A stretch of DNA of 64,000 nucleotides from Pseudomonadota bacterium (lineage in GTDB: Bacteria; Pseudomonadota; Alphaproteobacteria; Rhizobiales; Xanthobacteraceae), in NCBI GenBank assembly GCA_023388935.1, contig JAEWFG010000032.1:1-64000 (forward strand), in the 5' to 3' direction. The notes under the pieces were generated by a model. The model ran no database searches and had not been told where the DNA came from. It saw only the letters and a list, made by a program, of their open reading frames with translations. Positions 9,405 through 18,226 of this stretch are shown here, piece by piece. The translations under genes were made by a program, and so were the position numbers. Each line of letters begins with the position of its first letter. The first letter of the stretch is position 1.

Positions 9405-9523
9405 TTAGTGCGCCCTGACCAAGGGATGAATCGTCCCCGAATAGCCGCGGCCATCGTTCGAATAGATGGAGAAAGTCGGATCCACGTCCGCGGCCGCGGC
9501 CGCGGCGGGCTCCGAGCGGCCGA
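9405..9523 (-). pseudogene. Remnant of a small secreted protein
   Basis: The frame SEPAAAAAADVDPTFSIYSN, then DGRGYSGTIHPLVRAH and a stop at 9405-9407, closely resembles the mature part of the secreted protein encoded at 30910-31164. Bases 9449-9516 match 31023-31084 at high identity. The signal peptide half is absent because the oxalate decarboxylase gene end abuts it. Confidence 0.6.
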
Positions 9524-10750
9524 TCATGCTGGAACAATGGGAAACTTCTGCTTATTCAGGGCGGCGATCGTCTGGTCGTCCAACTGAAGATGCGCTTTCA
9601 CCAATTCCGGCGGCGTCAGCGCGAGCCATTGATTGAGCGAGACATCGGCGTAGTAGCTGCTCTTGAACATCTCGAGGAAGCGCAGCGGAACCGTTCCGGT
9701 GTTCTCAACATAGTGCCCCATGGCAAACGGCACGAAACCGACGTCGCCGGCCCGGAAATCGAAGGTCCGCGCCTGGCCGGACGCGGCGAACACGCCCATG
9801 CGGGCCTGTCCTTCAATGTAGTATTGCCACTCATCAGCATTGGGATGCCAATGCAGTTCGCGCATGCCGCCAGGCTCGACCTCAACCAGCGCCGCCGCGA
9901 TTGTCTTCGATGCCGGAAACACGCCGGAATCAGTAATGCGCACTGTGCCGCTCTTGGTTTTGATCGGCTGCTGCTGCATCATCCTGTGACTGAAGGTTGG
10001 CGAGGTGGGCGTCGCACCCGCGATCTTGTCGGATTCGATCGGACCGGGCACCTTGGCGTTGAAGATGTACAGCTCGCTGGGGTCCGGCGCGTGGGCGAAA
10101 GAGGAGCCCGGAACGCCGAAATTCTTGGACAGCACGTCGTTCGGCGTATGCTTGAACCAATCGCTCAAGAGAAACGTGTTGTCTTCATCGAAGTCGCCGT
10201 CGTCGAATACCAGCAGAAATTCGCATCCGTCCGGGCTCAGTCCCTGGATCGAGTGCGGCACACCGGACGGAAAATACCAGAGGTCACCAACGCCTACATC
10301 GTCGATAAAATTGCGTCCTTGCGGATCAATCGCCGTGATGCGAGCCGTTCCGTACAGCATGTAGGCCCATTCGGCGGCCTTGTGCCAATGCAATTCGCGA
10401 ACGCCGCCGGCGTTCAGACGCATGTTCACGCCGGCGATCTGCTTGGACACACCAAGCTCGCGCACCGTGACCTGGCGGGTCCAGCCGCCGGTCTCCTGCC
10501 GCACATGAGCGTCCGAGAACGAGAAGCGAAGATTGGGAAGGGTGCCGTGATCGGTCGATGGCGGAACGAGCAGATCGGGATTTTGCCTGTCACGAGCCAG
10601 ATTGCGCGGACCGGGATCTGTGCCGCCATGTCCGGGCCGCTTCGGTTCCGGAATTGGCTCGCCGGTTTGCGCTGCAGCGGACGTCACAAAGGTAGTGATG
10701 CCTCCTGCCGCCGTTGCAGCGAGAATGGAACGCCGCGTAACTTCATCCAT
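9524..10750 (-). CDS. oxdC: Bicupin oxalate decarboxylase, TAT-exported
   Basis: A 408-residue bicupin that converts oxalate to formate and CO2 using Mn. The N-terminus TRRSILAATAAGG is a twin-arginine signal, so it should act in the periplasm. Cupin 1 has ELHWHKAAEWAY and cupin 2 has ELHWHPNADEWQYY, giving the HxH...E ligands; a further His follows in each (PSGVPHS, FAMGHYVE). The active-site lid is DDGDFDEDNTF, where the Glu aligns with the catalytic lid Glu (SENST) of the Bacillus enzyme, favouring decarboxylase over oxidase. It is monocistronic as far as visible, with GGAG before ATG 10750. Neighbours are gene remnants. Symbol by family resemblance. Confidence 0.85.
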   Translation of the reverse strand: MDEVTRRSILAATAAGGITTFVTSAAAQTGEPIPEPKRPGHGGTDPGPRNLARDRQNPDLLVPPSTDHGTLPNLRFSFSDAHVRQETGGWTRQVTVRELGVSKQIAGVNMRLNAGGVRELHWHKAAEWAYMLYGTARITAIDPQGRNFIDDVGVGDLWYFPSGVPHSIQGLSPDGCEFLLVFDDGDFDEDNTFLLSDWFKHTPNDVLSKNFGVPGSSFAHAPDPSELYIFNAKVPGPIESDKIAGATPTSPTFSHRMMQQQPIKTKSGTVRITDSGVFPASKTIAAALVEVEPGGMRELHWHPNADEWQYYIEGQARMGVFAASGQARTFDFRAGDVGFVPFAMGHYVENTGTVPLRFLEMFKSSYYADVSLNQWLALTPPELVKAHLQLDDQTIAALNKQKFPIVPA

Positions 10751-11141
10751 ACGATTACTCCATAACTAGCATTGCGCCTGCACGGCCTTTTCCCCTCTTC
10801 TTGGCGAACCATCCCGTTTTGTCGTGCACAATCTGCCCGTCGACACTCTGATTGAGCGGAGGCGATGAACGAAGATCGACTTGAGGAAAGCTCTACACCT
10901 GGACAAGCCAAAAGTGCCGCCGCACACGCAAATGTTATTTCTCCTGTCAACATGGTCGCGGACCTCCAGCCCGACCAGATACCCATTTTGGAGCGAGACC
11001 ATCTGCAAGAGCTGTCGAATTCCGACAAAGATTTTGGGTGAAACCGTCCTGACCAAACGTATGAGAACCTGCGGGCGCGGACCGCCGCCCGCAAGTCGCA
11101 ACGAAAGCACACCAACGCGGCCCGCCACCGCGGCCTCTTGA
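10751..11141. other. Degenerate region, no intact gene
   Basis: Several overlapping minus-strand frames exist, but none has consistent coding character. Part may be the frameshifted continuation of the CoA-transferase remnant at 11142-11243. No RNA or repeat was seen. Confidence 0.4.
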
Positions 11142-11243
11142 GCCTGCACGTGCGACGCTGATGGCACGATCAACATCGGGCATCGATTCAAATTGCTTGA
11201 GAAATTCCCGATGCTGGATCTGCGGATGCGCGAGGGCTTCAGC
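11142..11243 (-). pseudogene. CaiB/BaiF-type CoA-transferase remnant
   Basis: The minus-strand peptide EAEALAHPQIQHREFLKQFE followed by SMPDVDRAISVARAG resembles the conserved region near the C-terminus of class III CoA-transferases (pattern L-x-HPQ-x-x-x-R-x-x-x then P-x-x-x-R-x-x-V-x-R-x-G). The frame then breaks into Gly/Arg-rich sequence and no start is seen. It is short, so the assignment is tentative. Confidence 0.4.
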
Positions 11244-11537
11244 CTCGCATCTGAAACCTCCGTACGAGTAGGCTTCGCCCTGCACTGGGTTTACCGTCGC
11301 GTTGGTCCTTATGCCGTCTGCGTCGGCTGAAACCTGGGCTTCGCCGATCACGCCCCCTCGCCGCCGGATGTTCCCGGCTGACATTCGGAATCATCCTGAT
11401 CTTTGGTCGTGATCGCCCGGATCGCCTGGCAGCGCATGCTCACCCATCGCGGCCCTACGGCAGTTCGATGATCTTCTCGAACTCAGCCGCTGTTTTCATC
11501 GCGCGTCAGCACCCCGATCCCGCGGCTCCCGGCGTCG

Positions 11538-12635
11538 TCATGCCATCGTCTCCAAAAACAGGGTGCGATAACGACTTGGTTGCGTGCGCAGATACTGTTT
11601 CGGAGCTCTTACCGTAGCGCCGAGATGCGCTGCCGCGTGCCAGGGCCAGCGCGGATCATAGATGATGGCGCGTGCGAGAGCGACGAGGTCGGCATCACCC
11701 GTGCCGATGATCGCTTCGGCCTGATCATAGCTGGAGATCAGGCCAACCGTGATCGTCGGCAGATTGGAGGCCGCCTTCACGGCTCGCGCCAGCGGCACCT
11801 GATAACTCGGCCCCACCGGTATCCGTTGCGCAGGTGAAAGTCCCCCGCTCGATACATGGATGGCGCTGCAGCCACGCGCTTCCAATGCTTTGGCGAAGGC
11901 AATGGTCTGCTCGATGTCCCAGCCACGTTCAACCCAATCAGTGCCGGAAACCCTCACGCTAACCGGCCGCTCGCTGGGAAATGCCGCACGCACGGCATCA
12001 TAGACCTCTAGCGGAAAGCGCATCCGGTTCTCCAGGCTGCCGCCGTAGCGGTCATCCCGTCGATTGCTGATCGGCGAGAGAAACTGATGCAGCAGATAGC
12101 CGTGCGCTGCATGAATCTGGACCACGTCCAGGCCGAGCCGTGCCGCTCGCCTCGCAGCTTCGGCAAACGCCTCGCGAACGATCGCGATTCCCTGCCCATC
12201 GAGAGCGATCGGAGGGTGTTCACCTTCCATGTACGGAATTGGGGACGGACCGACGGTCTGCCAACCACGATCTTCACTTGGCTGAATCTGAGCCCCTCCG
12301 TCCCAGGGGGCGCGTGTTGAGGCCTTGCGCCCCGCATGCGCAAGCTGGATGCCGATTGGCATATCCGAATAGCGCCGTACCGTTTCGACAACGCGGCCCA
12401 GCGCCGCTTCGGTTTCGTCGGACCAGAGGCCAAGGTCGTCGGGGCTGATCCGCCCCTCCGGCAAGACCGCCGTCGCTTCGATGATGAGAAGCCCGGCGCC
12501 TGAGAGTGCCAGGCCGCCAAGGTGGATCACGTGCCAGCCGGTCGCGCAGCCATCCTCGGCCGAATATTGACACATCGGCGCAATCACGATGCGATTGCGC
12601 AGCTCAAGCGACCCAACTTTGTATGGTGAGAACAT
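11538..12635 (-). CDS. NADH:flavin oxidoreductase, Old Yellow Enzyme family (YqjM-like)
   Basis: A 365-residue FMN protein reducing activated alkenes with NAD(P)H. It begins MFSPYKVGSLELRNRIVIAP. The class II (YqjM-like) features are MCQYSAEDG, with the Cys that tunes the flavin, the substrate-binding pair in QIHAAHGYLLHQFLSP, and the phosphate-binding end VGLISSYDQAE. ATG 12635 lies six bases after the thioredoxin stop; an in-frame start further upstream would run into that gene. Operon order thioredoxin then OYE suggests a thiol/electrophile stress role, which is inference. Length and motifs match intact family members. Confidence 0.85.
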   Translation of the reverse strand: MFSPYKVGSLELRNRIVIAPMCQYSAEDGCATGWHVIHLGGLALSGAGLLIIEATAVLPEGRISPDDLGLWSDETEAALGRVVETVRRYSDMPIGIQLAHAGRKASTRAPWDGGAQIQPSEDRGWQTVGPSPIPYMEGEHPPIALDGQGIAIVREAFAEAARRAARLGLDVVQIHAAHGYLLHQFLSPISNRRDDRYGGSLENRMRFPLEVYDAVRAAFPSERPVSVRVSGTDWVERGWDIEQTIAFAKALEARGCSAIHVSSGGLSPAQRIPVGPSYQVPLARAVKAASNLPTITVGLISSYDQAEAIIGTGDADLVALARAIIYDPRWPWHAAAHLGATVRAPKQYLRTQPSRYRTLFLETMA

Positions 12636-12640
12636 CTGGC

Positions 12641-13129
12641 TCAAGGCTTGCCTCCGACGAAGTGGCTCGGAAAATGCCGATGCCGTGACGCCATCGCATC
12701 TTCGATCCATTGAAGAAGCGCGCTCTCGGGCCTCGCACCTGCAGTCCGTGCGATCATCTGCCCCTTCTCGACAAGGACGAGGCTGGGAATGCTCTGAACA
12801 GCAAATCGCGAGGCTAATGCCTGCTCGGCTTCCGTATCAACCTTGCCCAACCGCAAATGCGGCTCCACCTTCGCCGCTGCAGCGGCGAAGCCCGGTGCCA
12901 TCTGGCGGCATGGCCCGCACCATCCGGCCCAGAAATCGATCAGGAGCGGAATGTCGCTCGACGTGGCGTGCTTTTCAAAATTCGCCGCGGTCAATTCAAC
13001 CGGCTGCCTCTGGAACAATAAGTCACCGCATTTTCCGCAACGCCCTCCATCCTCGAGTTTTGTTGCAGGGATACGATTCAGCATTGCGCACGTCGGGCAC
13101 GCAATGACAAGCCGATCTCCATCCATCAT
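12641..13129 (-). CDS. trxC: Thioredoxin with N-terminal zinc ribbon (TrxC type)
   Basis: A 162-residue thioredoxin-2-type protein. Residues 8-40 contain CPTCAMLNRI and CGKCGDLLF, the two CxxC knuckles that bind zinc in TrxC. The thioredoxin domain has the active site WAGWCGPCRQMAP and the cis-proline loop FAVQSIPSLVLVEKG. It reduces protein disulfides in the cytoplasm, usually under oxidative stress. ATG 13129 is chosen because GAGGAGG lies about eight bases upstream; the open frame continues far upstream without domain content. It is the first gene of a pair with the OYE enzyme. Confidence 0.88.
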   Translation of the reverse strand: MMDGDRLVIACPTCAMLNRIPATKLEDGGRCGKCGDLLFQRQPVELTAANFEKHATSSDIPLLIDFWAGWCGPCRQMAPGFAAAAAKVEPHLRLGKVDTEAEQALASRFAVQSIPSLVLVEKGQMIARTAGARPESALLQWIEDAMASRHRHFPSHFVGGKP

Positions 13130-13256
13130 ATGCCCGTCCTCCTCTTCGCATTCCCTCCCAAAGTTCCCCAGAAGAACATGACGACAACGCTCGAAAGACG
13201 CGTAATTTTCCGATGTATCCAGGCCAGTTCTTGCCACTTGGGCTATTCTGCCGATC

Positions 13257-13470
13257 TCACTGGCAGCTTCGGTTTTTGGCACTCTCGATCGCCAAAAAGG
13301 TGATGCTCGCGGGCACAAGTTCGACCCGACCGGCCTCGATGTGACGACCTTGGAGGGTCGGCAGTTCGTCCTGAGCTCCCAGTTTGAGCTCTTGTCCATT
13401 TAATCGGACAAGATTTGTCTCGAGCTTCTCGGCCGTGAGCGTGAGAAGGCCGGGACCATCATGAGAGCAG
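13257..13470 (-). pseudogene. C-terminal remnant of a GH79-type glycoside hydrolase
   Basis: The minus strand reads LTLTAEKLETNLVRLNGQEL, then LPTLQGRHIEAGRVELVPAS and ITFLAIE before a stop at 13257-13259. This matches the beta-rich C-terminal domain attached to heparanase-like GH79 enzymes, pattern V-x-LNG-x-x-L then LPxLxG and PASITFL. The catalytic barrel is absent. Upstream frames are broken. Confidence 0.5.
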
Positions 13471-13885
13471 CGAAGCCGATAAATCGAGCAGGAGTACTGT
13501 CATAACGACCATTGCTCATGTTTTGCGCCGCAGAGATTGACGGTCGAATACAGTGCGATCTCGGAAAGCGCCGTGGCCGGCCGCACGTTCCCCCGCAAGG
13601 AAATAGTCAGGATCAAATATTCGGGTGCGACGTCCATTCCGCGTGATCCGCGAAGTCGCAGCTACTTCGAGGCACATTCTCTCGGCATCGGCGCGGCAAC
13701 ATCGGTGTCGCCAAGCGTGCGATACAAAGCACGTTGATAACCGTTCCCCGGCCGCTGGAGGAGACAACGCAAAGCATGCCGGCCACGGTCGACGCCGGCC
13801 GACTGAAGCGCATTCCGATGCCTGATGTCGGCCTCCGTTAATGCAAGCCCATTTGGGTCAGGGCGATTTAATAGTGCTCTTCAGC
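13471..13885. other. Degenerate region with repeat copy 2
   Basis: No intact gene. Short minus-strand frames read like decayed coding sequence. The 26-bp repeat lies at 13663-13688. No RNA gene seen. Confidence 0.4.
13663..13688. repeat. 26-bp repeat, copy 2
   Basis: TACTTCGAGGCACATTCTCT plus six further bases match 7355-7380 with one mismatch in direct orientation. Both copies lie beside truncated genes. Confidence 0.55.
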
Positions 13886-14438
13886 CTATCTTCTTATGAC
13901 GTAAGCCCAAGACATGAGCGATTGCAAAAGCTCGGACACCATTGCTCTTGTCGGCTCGTCATGGAGACGCCCATCTTCGGAGAAGCGCGACGTTGCCTGA
14001 CCTATCATCACTTCCGGCTTGTTGACCGGAAATGCATTGAGGTAGACCAGCATCTGCCTCAACTGATATTGGGCTCTCGCGGTGCCCAAAATCCCGCCGC
14101 TCACGCCCATTATGGCGACCGGCATGCCGTTAAACGGCTGATCCGGCGCGCGCGACGCCCAGTCGATCGCGTTCTTCAACACTCCTGGAATACTCCGGGG
14201 ACACGAATAGGACCGCATCCGCTTTCGCCACCTGGGAGCGAAAACGAGCGACTGGAGCGGGATAGCCGGATTCCCGGATGTCCTCGTTGTAGTGGGGCAG
14301 GTCGCCGATTTCGGCTTGGGATATCGTCATTCCAGACGGCGCAAGTTCGCAGGCTGCTCTAAGAGCTAAAGTATTGTACGACTTCCTGCGGAGGCTTCCC
14401 GAAATCCCGAGCACGTTGAGGATTTTGGCTTCGGCCAT
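13886..14438 (-). pseudogene. NADPH-dependent FMN reductase, frameshifted by an 11-nt deletion
   Basis: Two overlapping minus-strand frames together make one complete NAD(P)H-dependent FMN reductase of about 185 residues. The first begins MAEAKILNVLGISGSLRRKS, with the FMN phosphate loop GSLRRKSYN. The second resumes as RSIPGVLKNAIDWASR, the conserved flavin-contact segment, and ends MSWAYVIRR. The break falls in PEYSRS near 14185. Restoring 11 bases, one more copy of ATTCCAGGAGT, recreates the family sequence EYSRSIPGVLKNAIDW exactly. The gene is therefore recently inactivated, apparently by replication slippage between two tandem 11-base copies. Otherwise every motif is intact. Confidence 0.8.
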
Positions 14439-14579
14439 AGGTTTTCTCTCCCGAACTGCTATTGAGCTTATCTGCCGACAAATCTACGCAAAACGGCTAA
14501 GTGCTCAGTCTTCGGCTCTTTACTCATCAGCCTTCAGGGCGGATGGCTTCGTCGACCGCACTGCTGCGGAAGGTCTCGA

Positions 14580-14966
14580 TCAGGCCGCGGTTGGAACTGG
14601 GGTGGGTTGATAGGCAACCAACCTCCACTGGCCGCCTTTCCGGATCCAGATCGCGAGCGAACGATTGTCTAGTCGCCTCTCGGCACCGCCCACGGTCACG
14701 CGCGCGACCATCCGCCCTACGACCATGGCCATATCACCGAACACTCGGATTTCCTCTTCCGGCCTCGTTATTGCGAAGTACTTGAAATGGCCGGACTCGA
14801 CCTGCTTTAGATACTCGTCCTTGGTGTCGCGCTGGCCGTTCGAATGCGTGTACACAAGTTGTTCAGAGAGCAGCTGATCAAGCGTAGCGAGATCGTTGCT
14901 TAGCATTGCGTCGTACCGACGATCCTCGAGTGCCTTGATCTCCGCAACGACTGTTCGATCTTGCAT
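14580..14966 (-). CDS. NTF2-like / SnoaL-type protein (DUF4440)
   Basis: A 128-residue protein of the NTF2-like cone fold. The N-terminal helix (VVAEIKALEDRRYDAMLSND) and the strand SNGQRDTKDEYLKQVESG match the DUF4440/SnoaL pattern; WRLVAYQPTPVP is the typical last strand. Members serve as small isomerases, hydratases or non-catalytic binding domains. GAGGA lies before ATG 14966. It starts 18 bases downstream of the SDR gene stop on the same strand, so it is probably the last gene of catabolic module A. The exact reaction is unknown. Confidence 0.75.
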   Translation of the reverse strand: MQDRTVVAEIKALEDRRYDAMLSNDLATLDQLLSEQLVYTHSNGQRDTKDEYLKQVESGHFKYFAITRPEEEIRVFGDMAMVVGRMVARVTVGGAERRLDNRSLAIWIRKGGQWRLVAYQPTPVPTAA

Positions 14967-14983
14967 GTGCGTCCTCGTTCTGA

Positions 14984-15733
14984 TCAGAGCGTGCGACCGG
15001 CATCGAGCTTAAGCTGGCTTCCCGTCAGGTGAGGCAATGAATCACCGAGCACGAACGCCGCGTATCGGCCCAGTTCGTCCGCTTCCACCACCGATCCGAG
15101 CGGCAGCGACTGCGCGACTTTCTCCAGATACCCCGGCATATTGCGGGTCGCCTCTGTCGAAGTTGTGCCGGGAACCAACGTATTGACACGCACACGATAT
15201 GGCGCAAGCTCGACGGCGAGGGCATGCATCATGGCATGTACCCCTCCCTTACTCGCGGCATAGCCCATGAGGCCTGCAACTGGTTTTAGCGCGGTCGAAG
15301 ACCCCGTCGCCAGGATCGATCCGCCCTCGCCTTGTTTCACCAGGATCCTTGCCGCAGCCGTGACGGTGAGGAACGTGCCCGTCAGATTGACGTCGATGGT
15401 CCGTTTCCAATTGTCGAGCGTCAGATCGACGGCTGGCGTCTGGTCTCCAATTATGCCGGCATTTGCGACCGCAGCATCGATCCTGCCGAAGGTATGTTGT
15501 GCCACCTCGAAGAGGTGGCTGACGCTTTCCGGGCTAGAAATGTCCGTATAGACCGCGAGGGCCTTGGCTCCATGACTCCTGATCTGGTCGGCGGTCGCAT
15601 GCAGCTTCTCTTCCATCAAGCCAGCGGCAACGACACTAGCGCCCTCCGCGGCGCACGCGAGAGATATCGCCTTGCCGATGCCGGATTCGGCCCCGGTGAC
15701 CACAACGACCTTTCCAGAAAGATCCATAATCAT
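14984..15733 (-). CDS. Short-chain dehydrogenase/reductase
   Basis: A classical SDR of 249 residues. The cofactor loop is VVTGAESGIGKAI; the helix end carries VANAGIIG (NAG motif). The catalytic Ser is in ATGSS and the Tyr-x-x-x-Lys is YAASKGG. The C-terminal LVPGTTSTEATRN is the usual lid. The start codon at 15733 shares one base with the aldehyde dehydrogenase stop (TGATG), which implies translational coupling; a GTG one codon upstream is an alternative start. In module A it probably oxidises or reduces an alcohol or diol intermediate of the aromatic-type pathway, which is inference. Cofactor preference is not obvious. Confidence 0.85.
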   Translation of the reverse strand: MIMDLSGKVVVVTGAESGIGKAISLACAAEGASVVAAGLMEEKLHATADQIRSHGAKALAVYTDISSPESVSHLFEVAQHTFGRIDAAVANAGIIGDQTPAVDLTLDNWKRTIDVNLTGTFLTVTAAARILVKQGEGGSILATGSSTALKPVAGLMGYAASKGGVHAMMHALAVELAPYRVRVNTLVPGTTSTEATRNMPGYLEKVAQSLPLGSVVEADELGRYAAFVLGDSLPHLTGSQLKLDAGRTL

Positions 15734-17241
15734 CACTCGATGTTTATGATGGCGGTTTTCTTCCGCGTGAAATGCTCGAGCATCGCCTCGAGCGAGGCTT
15801 CTTTCCCCAATCCGGATTGCTTGTATCCGCCGTAGGACAAGCCGGGCTGCACCACCAGATTCTGGTTCACCTGCACGATTCCTGCCTCGAGGCGCTGCAC
15901 CCCCTGCATGGCTTCCTTGAGATCGCGCGTCCAGATGGTTGCGGCCAAACCGAATTGGCTATCGTTCGCTACGTCGATCACCTCGTCGAAGTCCGTCCAC
16001 GGGAACACGCACGTGACAGGGCCGAAGATCTCCTCGCGCACCAGCCTGCTGTTCGACGGAAGTCCAGTGAAGATCACGGGCCGCAGATACAGCCCCTCAG
16101 AAAACGGTCGTTCCGTGGGAAGCTGAGAGCAAAAGAATGCTTCCGCACCTGGCGTCTCGGCGCCGAGTGCGACGAACGACTGCACCCGCTCGAACTGGCT
16201 CCGAGAGATGATAGTGCCGACGTCTGTCGCTTCGTCGAGAGGATCACCAAGTCTCAGTTTGCTCAGGCGCGACCGCAAAGATGCCACGAAATCCTCGAAC
16301 AACGTCTCGTGAACGAAGATGCGGCTGGCGGCCGTACAGCTTTGGCCTTGGCGGGTAAATCGCATGCCAGAGAACGCGCCTTCGACTGCTCGATCGAGGT
16401 CGGCATCCTTGCAGACGATCATCGGGCTCTTGCCGCCGAGTTCCAGCGTTACCGGGATGAGCTTATCGGCAGCAGCACGGTAGACAATGCGACCGGTGTC
16501 CACTGACCCGGTAAACGTGACTTTCCCCACTGCTGGGTGCTCGACCAAGGGAGCACCGCACTCTTCGCCAAAGCCGGATACGACATTGACGAGTCCTTTC
16601 GGCAGCACGCCGCTGATGATCTCACAAGCTCTCAGAACGGCGAACGGAGCCTCCTCAGCCGATTTGACCACAACAGCGTTCCCGGCAACGAACGCCGGGG
16701 CTATCTTGAGAGCCATGAGGAGCAACGGAGCATTCCAAGGGAGAATTGCTCCGATGACGCCGATCGGCTCGTGCAAAGTCATGGTCAACATTGACGGATT
16801 GAACGGGATCGTTTCGCCTTTCAGCTCGCCCGCGAGGCCGCCGTAGAAGCGGAATACATCGGCGAGAGCACCCGCCTCGACCCGCCCCTCAGTGCGCAGC
16901 GCCTTTCCCGTTTCCAGCGCGGTGAGACGCGCAAGCTCCTCCACATGTTCGGTGAGCACGCGGCCGCACTCCGCAACGATGGCTCCCCGCTCACGAGCCG
17001 GCCTCTTAGCCCACGACTTTTGGGCCGCCCGCGCCGCCATGACCGCGCAATCGACATCTACGGCTTCGGCTCGTGCCGCCTCGGCGACGAGTTCGCCGGT
17101 TGCCGGGCTGATGATGGAGAACGTGCCGCCCTTGGCGGCGCCGCGCAGCGCTCCATCAATCAGCAGTTTGCCCGAGAGATGATGCGCAAGTTTGCGGGGA
17201 TCTGGATCGGCCGCAGCCTTCCTGTTCAACACGTCGCTCAC
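15733..17241 (-). CDS. NAD(P)+-dependent aldehyde dehydrogenase
   Basis: A 502-residue member of the ALDH superfamily. It carries the general base in VTLELGGKSP, the nucleophile Cys in RQGQSCTAASR, the oxyanion Asn in ILPWNAPLLL, and EIFGPV near the C-terminus. The start is GTG 17241, with GGAG upstream. It lies between the dioxygenase-like VOC gene and the SDR, sharing a base with the latter. In extradiol (meta-cleavage) pathways an ALDH oxidises the ring-fission semialdehyde, and the context makes that the best guess. Other semialdehydes are possible. The length is normal and all catalytic residues are present. Confidence 0.87.
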   Translation of the reverse strand: MSDVLNRKAAADPDPRKLAHHLSGKLLIDGALRGAAKGGTFSIISPATGELVAEAARAEAVDVDCAVMAARAAQKSWAKRPARERGAIVAECGRVLTEHVEELARLTALETGKALRTEGRVEAGALADVFRFYGGLAGELKGETIPFNPSMLTMTLHEPIGVIGAILPWNAPLLLMALKIAPAFVAGNAVVVKSAEEAPFAVLRACEIISGVLPKGLVNVVSGFGEECGAPLVEHPAVGKVTFTGSVDTGRIVYRAAADKLIPVTLELGGKSPMIVCKDADLDRAVEGAFSGMRFTRQGQSCTAASRIFVHETLFEDFVASLRSRLSKLRLGDPLDEATDVGTIISRSQFERVQSFVALGAETPGAEAFFCSQLPTERPFSEGLYLRPVIFTGLPSNSRLVREEIFGPVTCVFPWTDFDEVIDVANDSQFGLAATIWTRDLKEAMQGVQRLEAGIVQVNQNLVVQPGLSYGGYKQSGLGKEASLEAMLEHFTRKKTAIINIE

Positions 17242-17284
17242 AATCTTGTTCTCCGCATCATAGACGCCAGCACCCGACGCGCCC

Positions 17285-18190
17285 CTAGGCCGCCTCCCAC
17301 GCGGCGAAGTCGGAGTGATGCTCGAGCCACGCGCGAGGCGGCACAGTGCCCCATCGATTGACGAGTTTCACATTCGACAGGTCGGGTGGACAGTCCACGA
17401 CTCTCGGCTCGAAGTCTGCACCTTCGATGACCTCCATCTCGGAGGAGCATTCGACGAGGAAGCCGGCGGGATCAACGTAATAAGTGAACAGATTGTCCCC
17501 CGCGCCGTGACGCCCCGGTCCCCAGACCATCGAACGATCGACGGAATCGAGAAGGTCACCCAGCCTCATGAAATCGGTGAATTGCGCGAACTCCCAGGCA
17601 AAGTGATGCAGACCTGGCTTTGCGCTTTTGGCAACACCGACGGTGTGGTGACGCCCATCTGCGGCGCGCAGCCAAATGAGCTCGTTGTTGACAGTTCGCT
17701 CCGAGAGTTTGAGGCCAATGGCCTTGCCGAGTTCGTCGTACACCGTCCACGGATCGCGAGCGGCCAGATTCACGTGGCATATTCCTTTCGGATGGATGCC
17801 CGGACCGGGATATCGGCGCCGCTGAGTTTCGGGCACAGGCGTATGAACCTCGATGACATGTCCCTCGGAGGTGGAAAACGTCACGGAGCGCGTGATGCAC
17901 TCGAGCGACGGCCGCTCGCTCAGAATGCGCAATCCAGCTTCACGAATTTTCAGTGCCGCCCGATCGACCGATCCAGCGTCCGGCGCCTCCAATCCGACGC
18001 ACCTGGCCGCACTCAAAGCCGAACGATGCAGAACCAATTCTGCGTGCCTCGAGCCCGAGCTCAGAATCGCCCTGGAGTCGCTACGCTCGACCAACTGGAG
18101 ACCCGAGATATCAATCGCATCTTTCACGCAGGCATCGAGGTCCTGCACATTCAGGGCCATATAGCTCTGGCGCACCACAAGTGGGGTCAC
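17285..18190 (-). CDS. VOC-family extradiol dioxygenase-like protein (module A)
   Basis: A 301-residue two-module vicinal-oxygen-chelate protein, as in type I extradiol ring-cleavage dioxygenases. The catalytic C-terminal half contains KGICHVNLAARD (first His), KPGLHHFAWEF (second His) and GFLVECSSEMEV (Glu), the 2-His-1-Glu Fe(II) triad. The N-terminal half is the degenerate module. The start is GTG 18190 with GGGAGG upstream. It resembles the protein at 34492-35406, including WGPGRHGAGDN and the VDPAG segment, so the two are paralogs. Placement between an FAH-type enzyme and an ALDH supports ring cleavage of a catechol-like compound; the substrate is unknown. Confidence 0.82.
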   Translation of the reverse strand: MTPLVVRQSYMALNVQDLDACVKDAIDISGLQLVERSDSRAILSSGSRHAELVLHRSALSAARCVGLEAPDAGSVDRAALKIREAGLRILSERPSLECITRSVTFSTSEGHVIEVHTPVPETQRRRYPGPGIHPKGICHVNLAARDPWTVYDELGKAIGLKLSERTVNNELIWLRAADGRHHTVGVAKSAKPGLHHFAWEFAQFTDFMRLGDLLDSVDRSMVWGPGRHGAGDNLFTYYVDPAGFLVECSSEMEVIEGADFEPRVVDCPPDLSNVKLVNRWGTVPPRAWLEHHSDFAAWEAA

Positions 18191-18226
18191 GAAAGTCCTC
18201 CCTTCAGTTCTTTTTTTTGCCGTCGA

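Noticed and set aside
9590..10765. A 391-codon plus-strand frame across the oxalate decarboxylase
   Set aside because: It is antisense to a well-supported bicupin with its signal peptide and metal ligands.
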